64,000 nucleotides of DNA from Auriscalpium vulgare. Taxonomy: Eukaryota; Basidiomycota; Agaricomycetes; Russulales; Auriscalpiaceae. The first letter of the stretch is position 1, and each line of letters starts with the position of its first letter. The stretch is taken from positions 1,736,001 through 1,800,000 of the forward strand of contig JAHBBC010000007.1 of the NCBI GenBank assembly GCA_019915015.1. The letters are read 5' to 3'. The position numbers were made by a program, and so were the translations under genes. The notes below the pieces were generated by a model that did not search any database, was not told the DNA's origin, and saw only the letters and a program-made list of their open reading frames with translations. Of the stretch, positions 34,478 to 45,707 are shown in pieces.

Positions 34478-35605
34478 ATGCATGATCCCCTCAGCCTGCT
34501 GCTCGCCGGAGTGGAGCTGTCATCTAGACAGACAGACAACTCCGCAGACACAGCACCAGGTCCTCCCTCCTTCCTCACCACCGTCCTCGGAAGCCTACCC
34601 GCCGACGACAAGCCCGGGACGAAGCCCCTGCCCGATCTTATCCCCCCGAATGCCACGCGCCCGTGGATCACGCTCACCTTCGCCCAATCGCTCGACGCGA
34701 AGATCGCGGGGAAGGGCGGCAAGCAGCTCATCCTTAGCGGTGACGAGAGCATGAAAATGACGCATTGGTGTGTGGCGCTTTCAGCGATGGCCGTGTACAA
34801 AGGACTCGTTCTGACTTCGTTCGGCGCAAGGTAGGATGCGCACGATGCATGACGGGATCCTCATCGGTGTGGGCACGGCCGTCAATGACAATCCCCAGCT
34901 TAACGGTACCATTCGTTTACCCGAACGTCAGTCGTACGCATTGACCGATGTTTGTCTTAGTTCGCCACCTCCCCTTCCCGTCCCAAAATACCCATCTGCA
35001 ACACTACCACCACCCACGACCCCTCATATTGGACCCGCACCTCCGCACTTCCCCCGCATGCAAGCTCATTGTCAATGCCTCCAAAGGCGCCGGTATCGCC
35101 CCGTGGATCATCAGCGCGCGTCCGCCATCCGCGGACGGGTTCTGGGCAAGCGAAGGGGACGTGGAGAAGGTACAGCAGTGGGAGGCGCGGCAGGATGCTT
35201 TGTGTGCGGCTGGCGCAACCGTTGTGCTTGTCGAAAGAGAAACTCTTCGTGTGTCTTCGATAATGCTGGGTGGTCTGATGGCATTCTCTCTGACTGATGT
35301 CTACAGATCCAGATCTGCCGTCTACGAACACTGATCTGCCTTTGGCCGCGGTCCTGAAGACCCTCCGAGCTCAGGGGATCAAGTCCATCATGGTCGAAGG
35401 CGGCGCACGCGTTATCCAGTCATTCTTGTCAACAGCGGCATCCGAGCAGCTTGTCGATGCCCTTATCATCACTGTAGCTCCAACCTTCGTTGGCGGAGAT
35501 GGAGTTAGTTACGTCGAGCGCCTGGAGGACGTCCCAGGGATTAGGCATATTTCAACCGAGACGTTAGGGAAGGATGTAGTGGTCGGGCTGAAGGTTGGAT
35601 CCTGA
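34478..35605 (+). CDS. RIB7: 2,5-diamino-6-ribosylamino-4(3H)-pyrimidinone 5'-phosphate reductase (riboflavin pathway)
   Basis: NADPH-dependent reductase of fungal riboflavin synthesis. Four exons (34478-34767, 34835-34905, 34961-35248, 35307-35605) sum to 948 nt and give 315 aa. RibD C-terminal-type motifs are in order: PWITLTFAQSLDAKIAG, SGDESMKMTHWMRTMHDGILIGVGTAVNDNPQLN (joined across the first intron), PRPLILDPHLR, the substrate/NADPH loop IKSIMVEGGARVIQSFL, and DALIITVAPTFVGGDG. No deaminase domain is fused, as expected in fungi. The donor of the third intron (CGTGTGT) is my choice by phase. The start ATG at 34478 gives the usual N-terminal length. Confidence 0.9.
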
Positions 35606-35978
35606 CGACGGACTCATAGGTGGGGATGTCATGATATTGAGGACACTGTTTCTGGTTCTCGTGCCGCCTGTAGAACGACGTGCTGCTGATATACCCAGGC
35701 TTTTGGATCCAAATCTCATGTATTGAAAACGCAGTGGATGCACGTATCTCCCACGGGAGTTGCGGTGTGGCCTACGTTGTCGATGAGAAAAACAGCAACG
35801 AGAGGAACAAACACGCACTCAGACGCCACCTAGCTAACTCATCAGCTCCTTAGTCTCCGGTCTCCAGTGGTTTGCACAAGGCGGCCGCATGACTACGCCA
35901 GCTCACAGTCTGGTTGGCATTGATTGTCGATAACTGATTTCTATCTTACAAGGTTCTTCGACACCCCTGTATCGTCGC
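35606..35978. other. Convergent 3' flanks of RIB7 and the NTF2-like gene
   Basis: About 370 bases between facing stop codons. No gene is recognisable. Confidence 0.45.
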
Positions 35979-36486
35979 TCAGCCGACAAAGCGCATACTG
36001 TCGGCCGTGATGTAGTATTTTGCTAGTTCGCCCGGTTTGGGAGCGACTGTAGTGCCCGTATCGGGAACGAGCATAAAGCTTTGGTTGAATACGCGTGGGT
36101 GCCCTTCGATCGTCTTCGGGATCTTGGCTGGGTTCGCGGCGGGGCCGCCGCCGTGCACAACCGTCCCTGACACCGTGACAAGTAGCGAAGGGGGTTGCGT
36201 GCCTACAGATACATCAATATATGGCCGCATCTGCTGGGTCGAACGCACCGGGAATGGGATGGCAATCATATGACTGCACTTCGTGTGTCGTCTTTGGCAT
36301 GTTCAGTATGAGGTCCCGAATGCCCTGCACACCCTCACGCGGATTTCCGTTCCAGTTCACAGCGGAAGTGGAGCGGTAGAAGTTGGGCAAGTCATCGACA
36401 CGCGTGGCAGAATCGTAGGCAGAGTAGTAAAGGCGGGTGAAGTGATCTGCAGCGCGAGTGGCAATTTCGATGCTGCCGGGTCTCAT
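35979..36486 (-). CDS. NTF2-like mRNA-export cofactor (NXT1/p15 family)
   Basis: Two exons (36486-36249 and 36202-35979) sum to 462 nt and give 153 aa. The NTF2 fold is recognisable from an N-terminal helix (ATRAADHFTRLYYSAYDS), the pocket segment VDDLPNFYRSTSAVNWNGNP and the beta-sheet segment EVQSYDCHPIPGTQPPSLLVTVSGTVVHGG. That segment is joined exactly through a 46-nt intron. It continues FNQSFMLVPD ... KYYITADSMRFV. NXT1/p15 pairs with the NXF1/Mex67 receptor at the nuclear pore. A Ran-GDP carrier NTF2 or a Mtr2 role is less likely given the length and VSGTV-HG sequence. Confidence 0.83.
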
Positions 36487-36703
36487 CGTGAGCTTGCATC
36501 CAATGTAGGGCCTGCTACAACTTACTCTTCCTTCGTAAGGGGTGCCATTGTTGTTGTCCAGACACAGAGGGTAGCTGAACGTGGGTGGTGGACCGAAGTC
36601 AAAGAGCGCACCCGCACAGCCGCAGAGATGTTTGACCCTATCTCGGCAACTTGCGGGCCATGATCCCCCTTGACGCTGCGTCGCCAGCGACGGCGAGCAG
36701 ACG
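36487..36703. promoter_or_regulatory. Divergent promoter between NXT1-like gene and ISC1
   Basis: 217 bases between two divergent ATGs; they must share this space for both promoters. Confidence 0.5.
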
Positions 36704-38289
36704 ATGTCTGACCACGAGCTTCGTATTTTCAGTCTCAACTGCTGGTGTGTTTTCATTGTCTTCTGTTTACGTGGGCTCTGACGCGGTTCAAGGGGCTTGA
36801 AGTACGTCTCCAAGAACAGGACCGAGCGGATTGCAGCCATCGCCAGCTTCCTAGAACGTTCACAGTACGACATCGTCGCGCTCCAGGAGCTGTGGGTGTA
36901 TGCGGACTACCAGATCGTCCGTGTGAGTGTGTCGAAACACCTCCCGTATGCGAAGTTCTTCTACAGGTGCGTGCTGTCTGTTTATCGCACTGCGACGCGT
37001 CGTTCACCGTAGACGGACAGCGGTGCACTTGGTGCCGGCCTTGCTATCTTCTCGAGGTTCCCAATCATTGCTGCCGCCATCCAACCCTACTCTCTGAATG
37101 GTTCACCACTCGACGTCAAGGCCGGCGACTGGTTCGTGGGGAAGGCAGCCGCTAGTGTGCTCATAACACACCCTATCCTTGGGCAGGTCCAGGTCTTCAA
37201 CACACATGTGAGTTTGCCAGATGATGCCTGCAAGTTCCAAGTCTAATATGGTGGCGAAGCTCTTTGCAAAAGGTGGCGAGGGGGGTCCCGAGCACCACCG
37301 CGCTCACCGACTCGTGAATGCATGGGAATTCGCGAAACTGGCCAGGCAGTCCGCCGAGATAGGGCGGTATGTGATTGCGGTGAGCAACTCCCGCCTCTGA
37401 ATGTGAGTTCTTCTCATGACTTTTAGGCAGGAGATTTCAACAGCATCCCAACGACATTGCCGATGACCGTCATCCGCGAACATGGCGCGCTCAGTGACGC
37501 ATGGGAGACCACGCACCCACCCAACGCGTCCATGACCTCTCTTAACTCAGTTTTATCCCCCAAGAACGCTATCGAGACCCTCGGCGTCACCGCCGACTCC
37601 CCGCTTAATTCCTATTCCGCGGACAAGCCACTGGACGTGCACGCGCGGGCATCTCATGGCAAGCGTCTCGACTACGTGCTCTTCCGCAACCCAGCGGTGC
37701 GTCACTCGCCCTTCGCGCCGTCTGGGACCATGCCCATTCTCGCCGCAACGGAGTCCCGCGTCCTGCTCACGGAGAACGTCCCGGGAAGCCATTTGCGTAC
37801 TCTGACCACTTCGGTCTGGAAGCGACGCTCGTCATCAAGTACCCGGAAGCTCAGGAGAACACGCTGCCGAACGACGGCGCGGCCGCCGGGTCGACCGTAT
37901 CGACGGATCCTGCTCCTGCGACGGGTCTTGACCCCCCGCGTCTTACCGAAACCTCCGCCACGGCTGTCCTGCAGGCTCTCACCGCTTGTTTTCAACATGC
38001 GCGCCGACGGTCCCGGAACGAGCTACTCATCTTCATTATCTGCGTCGTACTCCTGTTCATCACTATCATGATATCATCCTGGTACAGACAGCCCTCGCTC
38101 GCTCCGCTGCTTGTGTTCTTTGGCGGGTTCGTTACCTGGTTGGGCACGACGTTGTTCTACTCTGGATTTGTGTACGGTAATTGGGAGGTGAACGCGCTGA
38201 TGAACATCATCGAGGAGCTGGAACTGTACAGAAGGAGCGTGGATGTGGGTTTAGGAAGAGCTGGTGGGAGCGACTACTTCAAAAGATAG
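36704..38289 (+). CDS. ISC1: Inositol phosphosphingolipid phospholipase C / neutral sphingomyelinase (one apparent frame break)
   Basis: Five exons (36704-36744, 36793-36966, 37021-37207, 37260-37379, 37427-38289) give 461 aa after restoring one base. This is an endonuclease/exonuclease/phosphatase fold with family motifs in order: LRIFSLNCWGLKYV, the metal-binding Glu in IVALQELW, SGALGAGLAIFSRFPI, QVFNTH, the catalytic AGDFNSIP, SHGKRLDYVLF and the terminal SDHFGL. Two C-terminal membrane helices (ELLIFIICVVLLFITIMISSW and LVFFGGFVTWLGTTLFYSGFVYG) are typical of Isc1, which makes ceramide in the ER and mitochondria. The break is at 37783-37785, where GGG should be GGGG between NVPG and KPFAYSDHFG. 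Everything downstream is conserved, so assembly error is likely. Confidence 0.9.
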
Positions 38290-41200
38290 AAAGCGAGAAG
38301 AGACATTGGAATCTGGTCTCACACAACTACTGGCCATGGATCACTCTACCCAGGTATAGACATCATTGGCTAGGGTGTCTGTGTAATTATTCTTTGCTGT
38401 GGGCATCGCCGGAACGCCCAAGGTAAGACGTACAATTTGAGCAACAGAATCACACCCAGCCACCAGCCAACATACTGCCCTGATTGAACCCCCCCTAATC
38501 ACCGCGAAGATGGGGCAATACCGCGTCTTGTTTTGCGGGGACGACCCGTTTCCCGGAGGGCCACATTTTACAGCCGAATTCAGCCAACAAAAGCTCAACA
38601 GTCTGTCTATTCTTGCGGAGAGAACCACGCGAAGCGTCCAGCGCTACCCTGTACACGTACAAAACCTGCAGGCTACCTCGTTATATCCTGCCTTACCCCG
38701 TTGGGCCGCCTGGCTACACACAGGGTCCCCCGCAGCCGGAACACGGGTGTGGGGTGGGACTAGCCGCCTCTCACGAACGGAATGGCGCGCATGGAGGTAC
38801 CGCTCTGGCCTCGAAGACGCCCTGAAGCTTATGATATCGATGACGTCGTATCGAGGGAAACATCTTGAACGTTCTGCGCAGGAAATTTGCGTGTTCTGAT
38901 CAGTAGAGCACCGGCAGCCGCGTCGGGTCAAAAATAACGGACATTGTACCGACTTGCATATATCACCGTTAGGCGAGAGTAGATCTCATGGATCGTCGGG
39001 ACAGCGACCGAGAAGACGCTGCTCGAAGAACGAGCGAGAACAGAGAATCAGAGGCCCACGCTCGAGGTAAAATGTCCGCAAGTTCCGCAAGTTTCAGTAG
39101 CCGATGAGACGGGGTTGCCTGAACAAGGGCGATCGAGCGGTCTTCGTGTCGAGAGCGACAAGGACTTCCTGTACTTGCTTGTCGCTCGTCAGATTCCGGA
39201 ATGTTCGTCGACGCCGTGTGAGTCTACGACCCGTGAGCTTCAGCGCACAGAATACAAGGCAGATGACAGGTGCAGGTTGCGCACGGGACATCAATGGATT
39301 AGAAGGGTTCTATGTAGGCGTTTCGACACTTTGCTTGAGTCATATCTATGCATGGACCGATACGGGCGAACTAGTGACTGTTGTCCGCGCAAGCGCCAAT
39401 GACGACGACAAAATGATCTAGGAGAGGAAACATATGGTCTCAGAAAGTGCAATTAATGACGCCGTCGAACATACCTCCCGGCTGGAAGGCGCGGAGCCAC
39501 ACATAGAAAGCTGGTCGTCGCTGCCGTGCACGCCTTTCATGATCAATGATAGAAGTACCGTCGAGACGCATGACATGGTCAGTATAAACGCGTGCCTGTC
39601 GCACTGCCTGTCGCATGTCGGTGAGCGCGGTCTGTCGCGCATACATGCCGTTCTAGAAGGCCGGGGAGCGTTGTTCCGCACATACCGCAAATACTAGAAG
39701 GTCCTGTCGTTCCAATCAGACGAGCACATGGCAAGTCACGTAACGGGCTCACTCACACTGCGCTGTGTCCACACCAGAAGAGCTTTGTTCCATGACTGGT
39801 CCAATCACAGCGCCGCAGTCATATGTGTCAGTGACGAGCGGTCACTCGCTTGGTACCATGACAGAGGACTCCTGTCGGCAATATCAAAGCATTCACTGCC
39901 AAAGAACAGAGCAAGGCGGCCAGATGCATCGCTAGCACGGGGGGTCTGGTCGTCCGCGTCATCGTCCGCGTCATGCCAATAGCAACACGCGCCAAGGCCC
40001 GCCCGCGTCTAAGAGCGTCGGCCGCCTGAATGCGAGAAGACACCACCGACGTCAGTGTTCAGGTCCCCAAGGAGAACAGTAACTGGCCATATGGCCTAAA
40101 GGCAGGGGTGTGTCATGGCCGAGTCAAGCCGACGCTGTCACACTTATGGCCGTCATCAGTATACTGCAATTGGGCAGGAGGCACTGCTCAGAGATAGCCA
40201 TATGACCCAGGAGACCTCGTTGAAGTGTGCAATGTCCGTTGGCGCCATGATTGTCTTTACGTGCCGGTTCAGCGCACAAGGATGTATGGAGCGAGCGACA
40301 CGTAAAATCGGGGTTGCCACCAGCGTAATGAGATGATCAAGGGAACATGTGCGGGGTGGGATGACATGGTAGACACTGTCCGCTGTGGAGCAGAGAAGAA
40401 AACGGTAAGAGCAACAGCAGAACAAAGAACTGTTTAGACGCACGCATGGCACGTAGAGCGTGTGGGCCACGGTTAGATAGAGCCGTGTACGAACAGGGTT
40501 CCCGCAGCGATGAAATGAACGTGGCCAAAGCTACAGTAGACGGATCGTCAAACTATTGGACGGTCAGCAATGATCATAATCCGAAAGTAGCGGCGACGAA
40601 CCAGCTGCCACCCTTGTTTCCAAGAACTGGGTAAGAGTCCGTATGAATCGAGCTTCGTAGCCTTGAGTTCGCGATTGGGGAACCACACGGTGGCGGGGGA
40701 CAAGTGCGACGCGGACGATGTGGTGAATCCAATGCGGTGGCGGGTGACGAGGAAGGGGGAAAGAAGGAGGCACACCACGGCTGGCGCTCGCCCCCATATG
40801 AAAGGCTGCAGAATTCCGGGTTTGACTACCCTGCGTATAGGGAGCTGGAGGGAACTGGCCCCAATGCCGCTACAAGCAGCTGACCAGTGAAGCTAGTGAA
40901 GTCCTCCAGTCCGGGAGCCCAAATGCTGGAGTAGCGCGCGCGGGCGGGTCTTGCGGGGGAACGGGGCTCATACAGCCGCCCTCTGGTCTGTCGTCTTTTC
41001 GAGCGGGACTGGCCTGCCTATCAACGGTCAGCTGCCGACGGACGATAACAACACATGCGCCGCAATTTTTGCCGTCTACCGGCCCAAGAGGATCGGCAAT
41101 ATCTGTCCGGTGCAACGCACTGTCGCCGGAGCAAGGGGAAATCGACGGTTCACCGCATGGGCACAGAGCACGTATGCGAGGACAAATCATAAATCAGGAG

Positions 41201-43855
41201 CTGTCCGCCGGGAGCCCAGAGCCTACCTGCAGTGCGCAGCGAGTCAACGCGTAGGGCGTAAGCGCAGCCGTGCGAGCGCAAATTGAATGTAGGCCCGGGT
41301 TTGATTATCACGCATGTTCGACGTCCTGCGCTTCCGACCCCGATCATGCGGGCATCCAGCGCGAATCACGCCCAGTGCGGAAGACCCCAACGTCTTCCCC
41401 GAACCAGCTCCAGGAGGGCCCAGTCTTGTCTATCCAGGTCCTCGCGGAGTGCTTCCTGACTCCGACAGGATATTGTGTGCGGTGCGCGGGCAGTTATTTC
41501 ACCCCAGTCAGCTCGGGCATGTCACCCCGTCTGAAATTTGTCAGGAGACAGTACAGCTTATCGAATTTGCGGCGCATGGTGTATCAAGGCAGGACTCCGA
41601 CCAGGGACTGGAAAATTTGGGGGACGTCCACATGATGCGCCGGCGCCGCAGGGCCCCGACGACCAGCGGGATGCGCAGTCAGTGCTGGAGGCCTCGTGTT
41701 GCGCTGTCTAGAAGCCACCAGTCCGAAGATCCAGGGGGCGGAGCGGGTGCCGAGGGAAACTTCGTGCGGACAGAGGAGAGGGTGCGCTCGCCGCTGGTCG
41801 GCTCAGGATCCGCGGGAAGTGGGGACAGAGTACTTACTCTCAAGATGTCGGCTGAGAACCGCGTGCGTGTCTTACACAGGCTCTGCTGCATGAGCAGACG
41901 GGCGTAGGAGTCTCCAGCCAGGCATCGGACCATTGCGTTGCGTGGCCAGGCCGCCGCTCGCGCGTATGACGCCTCCGTGGCACTCGGCCCGCCTGCACTG
42001 TGTATCATCTCTGGTCAGTCACCGGACTGTCTACGTGGTCCGACACTGACATATTGCGAGCTGGCACTGCAGGATCCGGGAAGAGTGCGAGGAGCTGGCC
42101 AGAGGGTCCGAACCGCGGCCCCACCATGACGCAGGCACACCCCCGTCCGCCCGTCGACAAGGCATGCGGTCCCCAGTTAAGTTCCTTCTCAAGAGAAAGC
42201 CTCTGCGGTATACTTAAGAAACCTACCATGAGACTGCGACCCCAAAGCCTGCCGTCGGCGTGGTCCACCAGCGGCAAGTTCCGTATGCGCCAAAACGCAT
42301 TCCAGCTGCTCGAGCCCCAAGTTTCCGATGCTGGTCATTTTCCTTTGGTCAGTTCACCGTGGGCTACATTCGCCATTGAGCCATCGAGACTAGTGCTCAC
42401 CATTCCGCAGACACACAGGCTCGCCGCCTGGCACACGTCTATCACCCCCCGCAGGGCCAGCCTGTAGGCGCCCATTGGGCTCTGGGCGGCCCGGCATCTC
42501 GACGACATCGCTGCAGGTCTCGATGACATCGTTGCAGGTCAAGCCTCGACTACCAGGCTCTGGAAGGGCTCATCCCTGTGCCTCGTCGACTATCGGGGTG
42601 AGTTTTTGGGCCAAAAGTTGTCCGTGGCTTACCGTCTGACCATGCAGCACAAAGGGCTGACAGCGACGCATGCAGACCGCACCGAACTATCGAGCCATTT
42701 CCGCCTCTCCTGATCGCCACGACGGACGCCGGCGGCCCAACTGGCAATCCAACAGAACACTCTCGAGCGGCCTGCGGGTCCATACGGGTCCAAGTCGCCC
42801 CCCTCCTTCGACGCGGCCGTGATCTCCGAGCTGCCAATCTGACACCCAACCCTGGCTGAGCGCGGCTGCGAAGTCAGCACGGACACATCTGAGAGTTCAT
42901 CCAACGTGCGCACCTGGCGTCCGTCCAGCTGCGCGGTCGAGCCTGCCCAAGACGGCGGCACCAGATAGCATCCACGCAGACACCAGTCCCCCGGGCCAAG
43001 CCCCGCGCGAAAACTTGAGGCCGCCCCGCATTTGACTCCGCACTGTCCCATGGGCGTTAGGCGCATTTCGGATCCTTGGACGCGTGTCGAGGCCGCTCGA
43101 GCCGTGCGTGGCCAGTGCACCGCTGCCATCACCTGGAGGCCAAGCTGGGATCGACCCGCGCACGGCCGAGAGTGAGACCGCGGAAGCAATTTTACATTAT
43201 ACAGGAAAATAGACCCGGGTGATTTGCTGCGTGGTTGCCGCGATGCCGGTCGAGAATCGGGATCTGATGCTTTGTACTCGGATAAGATAAGATGCCGCTG
43301 TCAGCAATCGTAGAAAGTTGCCGGCGCCAGAAAGTCGACCCTCTCTACACCGCATGGGCCAGCATTGTCCCCCCCAAGCAGCTGCAGGTCATACCCCACT
43401 GCCCCAGAGCGCCCGCGCAAGCACAAATTTGCATCCACTGCCACTTCCGTCCTTCTTCCAAACACACCCTTCGAGTCTTTCGTTTCTTCTACAGAATATT
43501 GCACCCACACGCGATCGCCAGGAGTTGCGAGGTACCCGAGCTCCATTTGCAAATGCGGAACTAAGGCGCCGACCGTGAGCGGAAGACAATCGTTCTTGGG
43601 CACCTGCTCGATCGCGAGGCATCAGCGTCGATTGACGGGCGATAATTGGAGTCTGATCAGGCGGAGCGTGCGTGGGTGCCGCTGCTAGCGTCGATATGGC
43701 GATGCGCACGTCCATCAGGAAAGCGAAAGCGAGCAGAGCGATGGACGATCCAGACGGGCGAGGATCCGATTATTGGACATATGGATTGTAACGAGGAAAT
43801 TGTATTGCTGACTGTAGGCGCGGCGGAGTCGGTGCGGGGGGTACGTATGCGTGCA
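38290..43855. other. Gene desert of about 5.5 kb, no convincing gene
   Basis: Many short open frames on both strands, none with a recognisable domain, splice pattern or plausible amino-acid make-up. Small direct repeats occur: 'tcgtccgcgtca' twice near 39950-39975, and a near-perfect 21-bp direct repeat at about 42497-42540. A 100-codon minus-strand frame at 43603-43301 (HLQMELGYLATPGDRVWVQY) looks slightly protein-like but is isolated. The stretch may be decayed mobile DNA or a non-coding transcript locus; I cannot tell. Confidence 0.4.
42497..42540 (+). repeat. 21-bp tandem direct repeat
   Basis: Two near-identical units, tcgacgacatcgctgcaggtc and tcgatgacatcgttgcaggtc, adjacent to each other. 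Confidence 0.75.
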
Positions 43856-44686
43856 CTAAACATACTTGTACGATTCATCAAGACGTCGTAGCTGGCTATC
43901 AGACATATGCCGTGACGCAAGAACGGACCCACAAGACTTCATTGACGCCGTCGGACGGAGCGTCGATACGTCGGCCGACTCGGCGGTATCAGTGCGCATT
44001 GGCAGATAACGCGAGCCGTCGCATCGAGGCAGGCGAAAGGGCAATAGGAAAGCGAATGTGCGTGTACATAATGTTACGACACGGCGGAGTGGGTTACAGG
44101 CTGTGTGGCGCCAGGGCGCGAGCGAAGGACTGAACGCAGAAGACGTGTGCACGCTCGCGAAGCTGGTCCTGCAAGTGTCCGTCGTCTCCATGCGAGCACG
44201 TAAGCTCACGCATCGAATCCAGGGCCGCACTGCCAGCGGATGCACAAGGTTCAGCATCAGTATCACTGCGAAAGCGGCGGGCGAAGTGGTCGGAGTTGAA
44301 CGAATGAAGCCTAGGGCGCAGCTGCCGGCGATGAACAGTATCATTGCTACACGATCACACCCACGCGCTATGATATTATTGATTCGTGGTGGGATCAGTT
44401 CCCCAGTGCATCGGTGCAAGCCGGCCGCAGCCAGCAGATGTAGATGCGAAGCGAAGCGCAGGCAAAGTTTAATGAGTGCGCAAATAGCCAGACGACAAAA
44501 CCAATGGGCAGAGCTTCGAGCTTCGAGCAGGCAGATCCCGAGTGCAACGCCGAGTTTACGGCGGCCATGAAGAGAAGTCGAAGTTGACAAGGCACAAGTC
44601 CGACGTAGGGCATGAAGGCATTGGAGGGGCGGCGTGAGCTCGGTAGCTTCAAAGTTTGCGCCCCAATAGATGCGGGCGGTTATCAA
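43856..44686 (-). pseudogene. Possible decayed multi-helix membrane protein (DUF6533-like)
   Basis: An open minus-strand frame of 276 codons contains hydrophobic stretches. One segment (RRKLGVALGICLLEA) recalls the loop and helix after the RTYALYGR motif of the basidiomycete 7-helix DUF6533 proteins; another is hydrophobic (VAMILFIAGSCALGF). A different frame over the same bases (ALPIGFVVWLFAHSLNFACA) is also hydrophobic. I cannot assemble an intact protein with sensible introns, so a broken copy is likelier than a working gene. Chance is possible. Confidence 0.3.
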
Positions 44687-45707
44687 GATTTCGAGTCCGC
44701 AAAGATAGTGCGTGAGTGGGTCCCGCGGTGGGTGAGACGCGCCACAAGGTACCGTTGCCGGCGCAAGAGGCCAAGGGTGAACGATGCGGGCCGATAGGAA
44801 TAAAAGGCAGTACTTAGGGCCTGGGTGCCTGTGTCAGTGCGCTTGTCAGTGCGCTTGCCCGTACATGTTGCTTTGTCAATCTGCGTGTTCTGACGGGTAT
44901 AGGGGCGGAGCGGGAAGGAGCGCCGACGGGGATGCGTGGCCGGCGGAGACAGGTTGTTGGAGACGGCGGGGTTCAGGTTGTTGGAGACGGCAGGGTTGAG
45001 GCGGTGAGAAGACTGGATTGAGAGGCTGGGGCAAAATCGGTTGGGGTGGGGAGAGCGAAGTGGGTAGATAGAAGGCTCCAGCGAGCGTAGTATCTGCGGG
45101 GGCCAGAGAAGGAATCGGTCGAGGCTGGCAGCGGCCGGGCTAGGAGAAGAGAAGGAGGCTTGTGTTGAACAGCGGACAACGAGAAGCGTGGGTGGGTGTG
45201 GGTGCGAGAAGGCGATGGGATGCGAGCGTGTAGGAGCGTCTCGATGAGTCCGACTGTCCGATCAAAGTCGCGTAAGCGGCGAGGGCGCGCACATCTGGAT
45301 CTCCTGTGCATTAGTCTGGCCGGAGCGAGGCCAGCGGGCGGAGGCGGGGATGACAGCGACCGCGGACGAGCAGGCGCCGCCGACAGCGCCGACAGTCATG
45401 GGACGATGGTGGGCGGGATGGCGAAAAAGGTAAAACGTAATGCATGGGAGCGCTGGTGGAGCGGGAAGGCCCAGGCTGCTCCCACCTGCGACCGACGCTG
45501 CCCGCCGTCGGGCACGCAGCGGGCGGGGCGGGCGGGGCGGGCGGCGACGACGACGAGAAGAGTGCTGGGGGCGAGCGGCGGGCGGGGTGGCGAGCAGGCG
45601 ACTGGAGCGGGGAAGGGTAAGTGATGACGTCATCAGTGAGGCGATATATTATCAAGCTGGCGGTGAGTCTCGCGCGCGTTCCCCTGCGTGCGTCTCCCTC
45701 AGCTTGG
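44687..45707. other. Promoter-side region of the CBM21 gene with small tandem repeats
   Basis: GC-rich sequence without a gene. It contains a 12-bp tandem (tgtcagtgcgct, twice, 44832-44855) and a 24-bp tandem (aggttgttggagacggcggg..., twice, 44951-44998). Confidence 0.5.
44951..44998 (+). repeat. 24-bp tandem repeat, two copies
   Basis: The unit aggttgttggagacggc(g/a)ggtt repeats with one mismatch and a 24-bp period. Confidence 0.8.

Noticed and set aside
42629..43189. A possible gene of 186 codons on the minus strand in the desert
   Set aside because: No domain, no hydrophobic core pattern, and composition like translated random GC-rich DNA.
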